From positions 1 through 64,000 of the forward strand of contig CAVZRO010000023.1 in the NCBI GenBank assembly GCA_963777625.1: a DNA stretch of 64,000 nt. The letters are read 5' to 3'. Made by a program: the position numbers and the translations under genes. This document shows, in pieces, positions 56,462 to 64,000 of the stretch (the stretch's first letter is position 1; each line of letters begins with the position of its first letter). The notes beneath the pieces are model-generated. The model had not been told where the DNA came from. It saw nothing but the letters and a program-made list of their open reading frames with translations, and searched no databases. This stretch comes from DATDIC01 sp963777625 (lineage in GTDB: Bacteria > Pseudomonadota > Alphaproteobacteria > Acetobacterales > Acetobacteraceae).

Positions 56462-58222
56462 ATGCTCTTTGGCAACGACTTGCCGCGACAGGGTCCTCCT
56501 AGGATAAGTCCCAGCAGGGACCCGCTTCAATCCCGGCTCACGAAGGCGAGCGGCAGCATTGAGGCAAGTTCCTGGCTGCCGCCGCAGTGGGGCGAAATAC
56601 CCAGCATCCGGCTCGGCAAGCGGCGGTATAACATCCTGTGGTCGATTCCGATCGCGTTCGTGGTTCTGGTCGTCGGGTGCGCGATCTGCCAGGGCGTCTA
56701 CATTAGCCCTTGGTTTCGGCAATTCGTGGTGCGCTATCCGGGCGTCCCGCTCGCGGCGCCGGCGGTTCACGGTGGCTACCCCTTGTGGTTGCGCGTGCAG
56801 CACTTCCTCAATCTGTTCTTCATGGCCTTCATCATCCGGGCGGGTATCCAGATACTCGCGGATCATCCTCGGCTTTATTGGACGCGGGACTGCACGCCAG
56901 AGACCGACTGGTTCCGTTTCCAGCACGCCGTCCCGATGCACCGGGTGTGGACGTCAAAGGACAACTCGGTGACAATTCCAGAGTCGTTCGGAATTCCGGG
57001 TATTCGCCACACGGTCGGACCCGCGCGGTGGTGGCATTTTTCGATTAACCTGTTGTGGGTACTTAACGGTGCGGCCTTTTACGGGATGCTGTTTGCGACC
57101 GACCAGTGGTTACGGCTGGTGCCAACGACATGGACGGTCTTCCCCAACGCGCTTTCGATGATCGTTCTGTATTGGTCGCTGCACTTCCCGGCAGACCAGA
57201 GTTGGACGCGCTTCGACGCGCTGCAGCAACTCACGTATTTCTTCACAGTGTTCATCGTCGCGCCGGTCCAGATCGGGACCGGGTTGATGCAGAGCCCCGC
57301 GATCGCGAACAAACTCGGCTGGTTCGGCAGGTTGTTCAACCGGCAGGCGGCGAGGTCGATCCACTTCTTCGGGCTTCTGTGGTTCCTGTTCTACATCCTC
57401 GTCCACGTGACGTTCGTGTTCATCACCGTCGCACGTTCAAACCTCAACCATATGTTCGCCGGCGTGAACAACAATTCCTGGGAGGGGCTGTGGATCTTCG
57501 CCATTGCCATGGCGGTGGTAGCGGTGACCTGGTATCTGGCCACACCCTTCACGATCAGGCATGCGCGTCTGGTCCAGAACATCGGGAAGGTGATGGTCGG
57601 CTCGCTCAAGGGAGCGGCCGAGAATTGGGGACCGACGACCCAGTATAGGGAAAGCGACATCTCGCCGCATTTCTGGCCCAATGGCACGATGCCCGCGTCG
57701 GCCGAATACGGCGCACTCCTCAAGGACGAGTTCGCAAGCTACAGCCTGCGCGTCGGCGGGCTGGTCGAGTGCCCGCGGACGTTTTCGTACGCGGAACTCA
57801 AGGCTATGCCGAAACAGGAGCAGATCACCGAGCATTTTTGCATTCAAGGATGGTCCGGGGTCGCCAAGTGGGGTGGTGTCCCGATGCGCCACATCATTGA
57901 TCTCGTGCGGCCGAGGCCACAGGCTCGCTACGCCGTCTTCTACTCGTTCGCGGAAGGCGCCGATGGCGGCATCTACTATGACGTCCACAACATGCGAAAC
58001 ATGCGCCACGAGTTGACCATCCTGGCTTACGAGATGAATGGTTCAACGCTTCCGGTGCTGCACGGGGCGCCGCTACGGCTGCGAGTGGAGAACGAACTGG
58101 GCTTCAAGATGGTCAAATGGATCCAGGCCATCGAGTTCGTGCACGATTACGCCGACCTCGGTTCCGGCCAGGGCGGCTACAACGAGGACCATGAGTTCTA
58201 CGGGAACCGCATGTCGATCTGA
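56462..58222 (+). CDS. Cytochrome b561-like membrane domain fused to sulfite-oxidase-type molybdopterin domain
   Basis: The 586-residue protein starts with about 50 cytosolic residues. A cytochrome b-like domain with several membrane helices follows (about 58-360), with candidate haem histidines H114, H192, H301 and H315. After that comes an oxidoreductase molybdopterin-binding domain (about 415-586) with the conserved cysteine C460 in HFCIQGWSGVAKWGG and VPMRHIIDLVRP. No Tat signal precedes the molybdopterin domain. The layout suggests electron exchange between quinone and a molybdenum site. The substrate (sulfite, sulfoxide or other) is unknown. ATG 56462 is taken as given; the first conserved residues begin near 38. 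Confidence 0.88.
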   Translation: MLFGNDLPRQGPPRISPSRDPLQSRLTKASGSIEASSWLPPQWGEIPSIRLGKRRYNILWSIPIAFVVLVVGCAICQGVYISPWFRQFVVRYPGVPLAAPAVHGGYPLWLRVQHFLNLFFMAFIIRAGIQILADHPRLYWTRDCTPETDWFRFQHAVPMHRVWTSKDNSVTIPESFGIPGIRHTVGPARWWHFSINLLWVLNGAAFYGMLFATDQWLRLVPTTWTVFPNALSMIVLYWSLHFPADQSWTRFDALQQLTYFFTVFIVAPVQIGTGLMQSPAIANKLGWFGRLFNRQAARSIHFFGLLWFLFYILVHVTFVFITVARSNLNHMFAGVNNNSWEGLWIFAIAMAVVAVTWYLATPFTIRHARLVQNIGKVMVGSLKGAAENWGPTTQYRESDISPHFWPNGTMPASAEYGALLKDEFASYSLRVGGLVECPRTFSYAELKAMPKQEQITEHFCIQGWSGVAKWGGVPMRHIIDLVRPRPQARYAVFYSFAEGADGGIYYDVHNMRNMRHELTILAYEMNGSTLPVLHGAPLRLRVENELGFKMVKWIQAIEFVHDYADLGSGQGGYNEDHEFYGNRMSI

Positions 58223-58239
58223 AACCCGCCAGTGCCTGC

Positions 58240-60420
58240 TCAAGCGGAACGGTCCCGGCCATTCTTCAGCAACTCGCTCCAGGCAACAACGTCGCGGCGG
58301 GCAACCAATTCCGGATTGCCCTGCAGCACATCGAACCGCGTTTCATCATCCACACGCCGGAAATGGATGGCAAAGACGTCCTTGCCGACACGTAGGTTCC
58401 TGATCGTCAGATCGCGCATCCAAGGCGGTAGCGCCGGATCGATGTAGAGCATCCCGTGCGGCGCATCCGGTTGAAAGCCGAGGATAGCTTGCAACAAGGA
58501 GAAAACCGACCCGGCGGCCCAGGCCTGCGGCACATTGGCGCCCAGATACTGGACGGGAAAGTTGGTCTCGTTTCGCCGGATGCCGGCATACAGCTCCGGC
58601 AGCTGATTGAGGCTGAAAAAGGAGCCCGCGGCCGTCACATCTTGCGCAATCCGGCCGACCTCCTCAGCATAGCCGTAACGTCGGAAGCCCTGCGCGATGA
58701 TCCCGTTGTCGTGCGGCCAGACGGCGCCAAGTTGGTAGTCGTAGGCATTGAATGCCGGATGATGGGTCGACAACGTGCGGATCCCCCAGCCGCTGCACAT
58801 GTCCGGCAACATCAGTCGTTCGACGACCCGCTTCGCCCGTTCGGTTGGCACGATGCCCGACCAGAGGCAATGGCCGGCATTGGACGCGACGGTACGAACC
58901 TTCTTCTTGTCGGCGTCCAGCGCCAAGGCGTAGTAGCCGAGTTCATCGTCCCAGAACGCATCGTTGAATTTGACGTAGAGCGTCGCGGCCTTCTTACGCA
59001 AGTCACGCGCGCGGTCCGGCTTTCCTAGCTCGTCGAAGATCTCGGCCATTCGTAGCCAGGCGTCGTAGACGTAGCCCTGCAGCTCACAAAGCGCCTTCGG
59101 CGCCTTCACGTCCGACCCGTCGGCATGCACGATGGCGTTGCCGGAGTCCTTCCAACTCTGGTTCTCGGCACCGGCCGTCGACCGCGTCGCGTATTCCTGA
59201 AACCCATCGCCGTCCCGGTCGCCATAATCGTCGATCCAGGCAAGACAACGCTCGGCCGTCTGCAGATGCCGGTCCAGCAGGTCCCGATCACCCGTGCAGG
59301 CCCAGGCGGTATGCAATGTGATCAGATAGAGTGGCGTGGCGTCGGCCGTGCCATAATACGGGGTGTGCGGTATCAGCTTGAAATGCGCGAGTTCGCCGAG
59401 CCGGAGCTCATGCAGGATCTTGCCCGGCTCCGCGTCACGGTAATCGTCCCGCTCGGTCGCCTGCCAACCGCCAAGCACATCGAGCGCGCTGCGGGCGAGG
59501 TTGGGGTCTACCAGTGTGTTCTGCAGTGACGTGATCAGACTGTCACGGCCGAATAGGGCGATGAACCACGGCAGCCCTGCTGCGGGCACGAACTGCATGT
59601 GATCCGTGCCCCCAATCGGTAGACGAAGCGCCGCCATGTCGTCGGTCGCCTGGGCGAACATGCGCCCGAACGCGTCATTGCCGGTCTCGATCGCCGTGAC
59701 ATGCCGCCGCCACTCCGCGAGCTTGGCGCTTATCGGCGAATGCAGAGCCTCGCCGATGCACCCCGACGGGGGCTTGAGGCTGTCTTCGCCGTCCGACAGT
59801 TCGTATAGCAAGCAGGTGTGCCAGGCGGCGCCGGGCTCCAGCTCGATTTCGAAGCTCAATCGACCGTTCGCGTAAACGCCTGGCGAGCCGCTGTTGTGAG
59901 CCTGGATCGTAACCGCGCGGGCAAAGTCACGATTACGGTAAGCGGTGCACAGCCGCTGCTCCTGCTCGGACCAAGACGTGGTGATGCGGCCACGGCGGAT
60001 GACGCGGCCGGCTTTCACCTCGAAGAGGTCGGCGAAGTCGCCGCGCACGGCAATCTCGAGATTGAAGTGGACTCTCTCCATGCCGTCGTTCGTCAGATCG
60101 ATATCCTCATGCACGCCTTGATCGATCTGGCGACCCAGTGTCAGGCCAAGCGTATGCCGCTTGATCTCGCCGTCCGCCGTCGGGATCGCCGGGTTGGTCA
60201 GGAAAATGCGGGCGGCGAAGGACGTGAAGGCAGCGCCGTTCAACAACTCCCATGGCTCGCCATCGGCAAAGAGCTTCCAGCTGCTGATGAGCCGCGTATC
60301 GCGGAAGTACAACCCCTTGTCGGTAGGGAAAGAGATTTGCCCGTCCGGCTCGGTCAGCAGCACGCCGTGGCCCTGGTGGATAGCGATTTGCTGCGGTCCG
60401 ACCTTTACTTCGAGAGACAT
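58240..60420 (-). CDS. Amylo-alpha-1,6-glucosidase / glycogen-debranching-type enzyme
   Basis: The 726-residue protein has an N-terminal GDE_N domain (GHGVLLTEPDGQISFPTDKG, then LYFRDTRLISSWKLF) and a C-terminal (alpha/alpha)6 barrel. The barrel shows PWFIALFGRDSLITSLQNTL, FQEYATRSTAGAENQSWKDS and VWPHDNGIIAQGFRRYG, with candidate acidic catalytic residues. Members act on alpha-1,6 branches or on related glucosides in osmolyte metabolism. Beside GH65, HAD and the pentose phosphate genes it would feed glucose into the same route. It has a TGAGTAGTTTCC element 288 nt upstream and converges on the molybdopterin gene. Confidence 0.88.
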   Translation of the reverse strand: MSLEVKVGPQQIAIHQGHGVLLTEPDGQISFPTDKGLYFRDTRLISSWKLFADGEPWELLNGAAFTSFAARIFLTNPAIPTADGEIKRHTLGLTLGRQIDQGVHEDIDLTNDGMERVHFNLEIAVRGDFADLFEVKAGRVIRRGRITTSWSEQEQRLCTAYRNRDFARAVTIQAHNSGSPGVYANGRLSFEIELEPGAAWHTCLLYELSDGEDSLKPPSGCIGEALHSPISAKLAEWRRHVTAIETGNDAFGRMFAQATDDMAALRLPIGGTDHMQFVPAAGLPWFIALFGRDSLITSLQNTLVDPNLARSALDVLGGWQATERDDYRDAEPGKILHELRLGELAHFKLIPHTPYYGTADATPLYLITLHTAWACTGDRDLLDRHLQTAERCLAWIDDYGDRDGDGFQEYATRSTAGAENQSWKDSGNAIVHADGSDVKAPKALCELQGYVYDAWLRMAEIFDELGKPDRARDLRKKAATLYVKFNDAFWDDELGYYALALDADKKKVRTVASNAGHCLWSGIVPTERAKRVVERLMLPDMCSGWGIRTLSTHHPAFNAYDYQLGAVWPHDNGIIAQGFRRYGYAEEVGRIAQDVTAAGSFFSLNQLPELYAGIRRNETNFPVQYLGANVPQAWAAGSVFSLLQAILGFQPDAPHGMLYIDPALPPWMRDLTIRNLRVGKDVFAIHFRRVDDETRFDVLQGNPELVARRDVVAWSELLKNGRDRSA

Positions 60421-60688
60421 TAGTGAGCCACCTTCTCGAACATGTCAGCTGCGCGCTGCCCGGTCACCAGGCGGTTCGCGCCAATTCGGATTTTCGCGGC
60501 GACCGATTCGGATGCTGCCAGGGATGGTCCGTCGGCGTCGTCCGGGTGCGCTGGAACCCAAGTCCTGCAAGCGTCACATCTGCAAGGTCGCCGCACGAAT
60601 TCTTGGGTAGGCAGCGAGCTACACACTTTTTCGGTCGCCCCTAGAAGCGAAAGCCAGTTCTGCCTATGGCACGTGGCGAGCCGCGACC

Positions 60689-60708
60689 TTAGCCTCGGAA
60701 ACTACTCA
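60689..60708 (-). promoter_or_regulatory. TGAGTAGTTTCC element pointing at the debranching enzyme
   Basis: On the minus strand this reads TGAGTAGTTTCCGAGGCTAA, 288 nt upstream of the start at 60420. It lies in the 638-bp gap 60421-61058, which has no gene. Confidence 0.7.
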
Positions 60709-60824
60709 AATTTGTTGGAAGAGGCTTTCCAGCGGTCATGGCTTTGTGTCGCCAACCGACCTCGCCGCAGGTGATGCCGGCTGCCGCGGTTCGCGAGTTC
60801 CGAGGTCTGGCTGCGGCAGACCTC

Positions 60825-60844
60825 TGAGTAGGTCCCGACACTTC
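60825..60844 (+). promoter_or_regulatory. Degenerate TGAGTAGTTTCC element pointing at the GMC remnant
   Basis: TGAGTAGGTCCCGACACTTC keeps the first half of the motif. It lies 234 nt before the GTG at 61059, again pointing at the downstream reading frame. Confidence 0.4.
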
Positions 60845-61058
60845 TCCGACGGACCGTGCGTCTCTACCGTGGAAGCCTAGTGTGTGCGAACCAGTCAAAG
60901 GGTTTCGGCGGCGGCGGATCAGCGTGTTGCGCGACTGCTTGGTGTCGCCGTGTCGGCCGAAGCGGCGCCCGGGCGTCGCGGAGTTACTGCGGTCGAGTTG
61001 AGCCCAGTGGGACCGCCGCCCGTGCGGCTCCGGGGCCGTCAACAGGCTGGACAGCGTC

Positions 61059-61722
61059 GTGACCTCTGACCGCTACGACCTGATTGTCATCGGGGCGGCC
61101 GGCGGGGCGGCCCTGGCGCATCGACTGGCGCCAACCGACAAGCGCATCCTCATGCTCGAGCGTGGTGACTACTTGCCGCGCTCGCTGACCAACCTGGACT
61201 CCAAGGCCGTGTTCGTGGACGCCATCTACCAGGCGAAAGACATTTGGTACGGCAAGCAAGGGAAGGAATTCCACCCCGGGCTGCACTACTTCGTCGGCGG
61301 CAACTCCAAGGTCTATGGGGCCGCTCTGTTCCGTTTGCGGGAGCGCGACTTCGGCGCGTTGCATCACGCGGCGGGCGTGTCCCCGGCGTGGCCGCTGGGC
61401 TACGACACGTTCGAGCCATACTACTGCCAGGCCTGATGAACGCCGCCGGCGCCCACTCGGTGCTGCTGGGTCGGAGATTGTACCTCGGCAAGGACATTCC
61501 GATCGGCGGCACCGCGCACCAGGCCGGCACCTGTCGCTTCGGCACCGACCCCAAAACTCCGTGCTCGATCTCGACTGTAAGGCGCACGATCTCGACAATC
61601 TCTACATCACCGATGCCAGCTTCTTTCCCTCGATCGGCGCGGTCAATCCGACCCTGACAATCATCGCTAACGCGCTGCGCGTCGCTGACCATATCAAGCG
61701 GCGGTTGGATGCCTCGACGTAA
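61059..61722 (+). pseudogene. GMC oxidoreductase, internally deleted
   Basis: The N-terminal 120 residues (DRYDLIVIGAAGGAALAHRL, ILMLERGDYLPR, GLHYFVGGNSKVYGAALFRL) and the C-terminal 85 (GGTAHQAGTCRFGTDP, AHDLDNLYITDASFFPSI, GAVNPTLTIIANALRVADHI) match GMC oxidoreductases of about 550 residues. The middle, some 300 residues, is missing. The FAD motif is damaged (GAAGGAAL for GSGAGGGTL), and an A4 run near 61553-61556 causes a further shift. Clearly dead. Confidence 0.8.
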
Positions 61723-61939
61723 GTCGGGCCCTTGGCCATCCGCGAGACCGAGGATCGCGCTCGCCAGTCAAAGAAAGGGCATATGATGACGCAGAGTGTT
61801 GCCGAGTTTCCCCGTTCGGCGCCCCGATGTCCGATCTCCGTTTCTCGGGCGATTTGGCACCCTCTGCCGCCGACGCAACGCACATCGAACCACGGCCACG
61901 TTTGTCGACCTCGCGCCAAGCCGGCATTTCGCGCGCGTA

Positions 61940-61959
61940 TGAGTAGTTTCCGGACCTAC
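61940..61959 (+). promoter_or_regulatory. TGAGTAGTTTCC element pointing at the CBS-domain gene
   Basis: TGAGTAGTTTCCGGACCTAC has a palindromic core GTAGTTTCCGGACCTAC (61943-61959). It lies 194 nt before ATG 62134 (74 nt before the alternative start 62014), in the 411-bp gap 61723-62133. Confidence 0.7.
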
Positions 61960-62133
61960 CCGCGTCAGTCCGCAGCCTGCTACTGACACTCGAAGCAGGG
62001 GACCAGAAGCCTCATGCCGGCGTACACTCGAACGATATCTCAGGGGCCCCAAACGGGCACCTTGGCAGGTGAGCAGCCTCGCTGCCCGGCTCGGTCGAGC
62101 GCAGCAGAATTACTCCAGCAAGGAAAGGCAAGA

Positions 62134-62577
62134 ATGTTCGCCGAGCAGATGTTGCCACGAGCGCGTGAGCAACTCGCAACGATCGACGCCGGGGACCTCG
62201 TCAGGGACGCCGCCGGCCTCATGTCTAAGCCCCACACGGATCTCCTCGTCGTGTGTGGCGGCGACGGAAGCATGGTCGGTGTTCTCACGAAGACCGATCT
62301 CATTGGACAAATCGGGCACTGTAGCGGAGGCGGCTGCACCGCTAGGGCAGATACGATCATGACGCGGGCCGTCATCTCCTGTCGGCCGACCGAGTCGCTG
62401 CAAGATATCTGGTCGATGATGAAAGAGCGTGGCCTGCAACGCCTTCCGCTCGTCGATGGGCTCGGGAAGCCGATCGGCATCCTCTATGCGCGGGATGTCC
62501 TCCAGAACCTGCTGGGTGAAGTGGAAGATCAAGATACGCTCCTTCGCGATTACGTGATGGGCATCGGTTACCAATGA
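62134..62577 (+). CDS. Tandem CBS-domain protein
   Basis: The 147-residue protein is a CBS pair (Bateman module). CBS 1 has DAAGLMSKPHTDLLVVCGGD and GSMVGVLTKTDLIGQIG, and CBS 2 has ADTIMTRAVISCRPTES and GLQRLPLVDGLGKPIGILYA. Such stand-alone pairs bind adenine nucleotides or NAD and act as energy or redox sensors. I chose ATG 62134 with AGGAAAGG upstream. A longer frame from 62014 adds 40 unconserved residues. It is followed by transketolase after 140 bp, so the two may be co-transcribed. Confidence 0.82.
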   Translation: MFAEQMLPRAREQLATIDAGDLVRDAAGLMSKPHTDLLVVCGGDGSMVGVLTKTDLIGQIGHCSGGGCTARADTIMTRAVISCRPTESLQDIWSMMKERGLQRLPLVDGLGKPIGILYARDVLQNLLGEVEDQDTLLRDYVMGIGYQ

Positions 62578-62717
62578 GCTGGACACGCCAACAATACTGG
62601 CGGGAGGCCTCCAAGAGGCAAGTCATGTTGACATCGGCACGTGATCCACGATCGGCCACAGCCAAACCAGCAAGTTGGCGCACGTGACCATCGTTATCCC
62701 CTGATTCGGAGCGAGAT

Positions 62718-64000
62718 ATGGCCGATATCGATCAGATCATACAGGCGAAGGCCATCGAGTTGGGTCGGCTCGCCGTGCGGGCCACCACGGCCGCGAAGAG
62801 CGGGCATCCGTCCACAGCCCTCTCGTTGGCCCACCTCACGGCGGTGTTGATGTACCGCGTCATGCGCTGGGACCCAAAGCGGCCGGAGCACGGCGGTGCC
62901 GACCGGCTCGTGCTCTCCGAAGGTCACGCGGTGCCGATCGTCTATGCCGCCTGCGCGGATCTCGGTGTCACGTTCTACCCCCATGGCCGCGCGAAGGCGA
63001 TGGACCTGGACGATTTGATGATGCTGCGCGCCATCGACAGCGTGATCGACGGTCATCCCAACCCGGCGCTTGGTTTTCCGTTCTTCGACGCCGCGACCGG
63101 CTCTTTGGGGCAGGGCTTGTCGGTGGCGGCGGGCCTGGGCTGCGCGGCCCGTCTCGATGGCGTGGGCAAGGCGATCTACTGCATCATTGGCGACGGCGAG
63201 TCGCGCGAGGGCCAGATCTGGGAAGCGATGGACTTCATCGCCGATCAGGGCCTGACCAATGTGGTCGCGATCTTCAACTGCAACACCCTCGGGCAGAGCG
63301 ACTTCGTCGCGCCACCCGAGGATTGGCGGAATCTCCAGCGGAAAGCGGAGGCGTTCGGGTGGCGGACGGCCGCGATCGACGGGAACGACCCAGCCGCGAT
63401 CGAGAAGGCGCTCCAGCAGCGGAGCGACGGCTCCGGCCGGCCGCTCTGCCTCATCGCGCGAACCGTGAAAGGCTGGGGCGTACCGCAGCTCCAGGGCATG
63501 GGCCATCATGGCGTCGCCGTCCCGCAGGACCAGCTCGAAGCGGTGTTGGGGGAACTCGACAAGCGCGCCGCCGAGCTGGGGGTCACGGATATCAGCCCGG
63601 GCGAGATGGCGAAGGTGCTTGTCATCCGGGAGCCGCCGGCCGCGCCGTTGACCAGGCCAGCCGGCAAGGTCGCCAGCTTCGCCGACGTAGCCCGTGCCGA
63701 CCCCAAGCTGGCCGAGGCGGTCAACGAAAAGAACAAGCTGTCGCCTCGGCGTGCTTATGGCATGGCACTCAAAGCGCTGGGCGATGCCAACCCGCGTGTC
63801 GTGGCGCTCGACGGCGACGTCAAGAATTCGACCTACGCGGAATATTTCGCCAACGCGCACCCGCACCACTATTTCGAAGGACGCATCGCCGAGCAGAACA
63901 TGGTCTCCACCGCGTCCGGGCTGGCGGCGGCGGGAAAGATCCCGTTCGTCAGCACTTTCGGCAGGTTCATGGAGCGCGCCTTCGATCAGATCGAGATGGC
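62718..64000 (+). CDS. tkt: Transketolase (3' end outside the window)
   Basis: About 427 codons are present, cut by the window edge. The protein starts MADIDQIIQAKAIELGRLAV and shows the thiamine diphosphate site in KSGHPSTALSLAHLTAVLM, LVLSEGHAVPIVYAA, SLGQGLSVAAGLG and CIIGDGESREGQIWEAMDFI. The pyrimidine domain has begun, with ALDGDVKNSTYAEYF and GRIAEQNMVSTASGLAAAGK. It is transketolase-type and not DXS. It completes the non-oxidative pentose phosphate branch with tal-pgi. GAGCGAG precedes the ATG. Confidence 0.93.
   Translation, partial: MADIDQIIQAKAIELGRLAVRATTAAKSGHPSTALSLAHLTAVLMYRVMRWDPKRPEHGGADRLVLSEGHAVPIVYAACADLGVTFYPHGRAKAMDLDDLMMLRAIDSVIDGHPNPALGFPFFDAATGSLGQGLSVAAGLGCAARLDGVGKAIYCIIGDGESREGQIWEAMDFIADQGLTNVVAIFNCNTLGQSDFVAPPEDWRNLQRKAEAFGWRTAAIDGNDPAAIEKALQQRSDGSGRPLCLIARTVKGWGVPQLQGMGHHGVAVPQDQLEAVLGELDKRAAELGVTDISPGEMAKVLVIREPPAAPLTRPAGKVASFADVARADPKLAEAVNEKNKLSPRRAYGMALKALGDANPRVVALDGDVKNSTYAEYFANAHPHHYFEGRIAEQNMVSTASGLAAAGKIPFVSTFGRFMERAFDQIEM

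Noticed and set aside
56195..56941. 248-residue minus-strand frame upstream of the cytochrome b-molybdopterin gene
   Set aside because: Arginine-rich shadow overlapping the 5' part of the real gene and the intergenic elements.
36540..62000. Reading the TGAGTAGTTTCC copies as a mobile REP or MITE family
   Set aside because: Only 12-21 bp are shared, with no common flanks or target duplications, and orientation always follows the downstream gene, which fits a regulatory site better.

Overview
The window is high-GC alphaproteobacterial DNA, most likely from a member of the Acetobacteraceae (Rhodospirillales). The evidence is the mnmE-mnmG-rsmG-parA-parB block with a parS site, an sdhCDAB operon, and a tal-pgi fusion followed by gnd, zwf and pgl with a transketolase nearby, a set I associate with acetic-acid-bacteria relatives. 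No tRNA, rRNA or CRISPR array was seen.

Layout. 1-1660: IS remnants, an IS5-type element and a truncated toxin-antitoxin pair next to a DnaA-box-like palindrome. 1834-8230: the origin-proximal block mnmE, cdh (opposite strand), mnmG, parS, rsmG, parA, parB. 8338-11570: a second IS5-type element, a broken ISNCY-type transposase, a HigBA-like toxin-antitoxin pair and debris. 11571-16160 (minus strand): a Crp/Fnr regulator with an upstream FNR box, then sdhCDAB. 16608-21509: a 1633-residue CheB-CheR-PAS-kinase-receiver-receiver-LuxR fusion. 21545-36267 (minus strand): a DUF2945 gene and a full nuoA-N operon of the E. coli type (fused nuoCD), with frameshifts in nuoG and nuoN. 36848-48529: a sugar-metabolism island with a beta-phosphoglucomutase-like HAD, a GH65 phosphorylase, tal-pgi, gnd, zwf, a HAD phosphatase, pgl and a class I aldolase. 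48600-62133: accessory genes and remnants (DUF1003, DUF2231, slipin fragment, IS256 transposase, DUF488, Rieske-FAD reductase, two PRC-barrel proteins, a cytochrome b-molybdopterin fusion, a glycogen-debranching-type enzyme, a GMC oxidoreductase remnant). 62134-64000: a CBS-domain protein and the start of a transketolase.

How the genes fit together. The right half reads as a carbon and redox module: alpha-glucan debranching and disaccharide phosphorolysis supply glucose phosphates, the oxidative and non-oxidative pentose phosphate pathway processes them, and complex I, succinate dehydrogenase and membrane redox enzymes use the electrons. A directional motif, TGAGTAGTTTCCG followed by a partly palindromic half (core GTAGNNNC-S-GNNNCTAC), occurs at nine places between 36.4 and 62 kb. 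Each copy lies 150-290 nt upstream of a gene or operon start and points at it, so these genes look like one unrecognised regulon. This is the main new observation.

A second window-wide pattern is small indels, mostly in homopolymers or short tandem repeats, that break otherwise well conserved genes (rsmG, nuoN, nuoG, GH65, aldolase, DUF488, Rieske-FAD reductase, second PRC-barrel gene, GMC remnant). They could be assembly errors or real slippage mutations; reads would decide.
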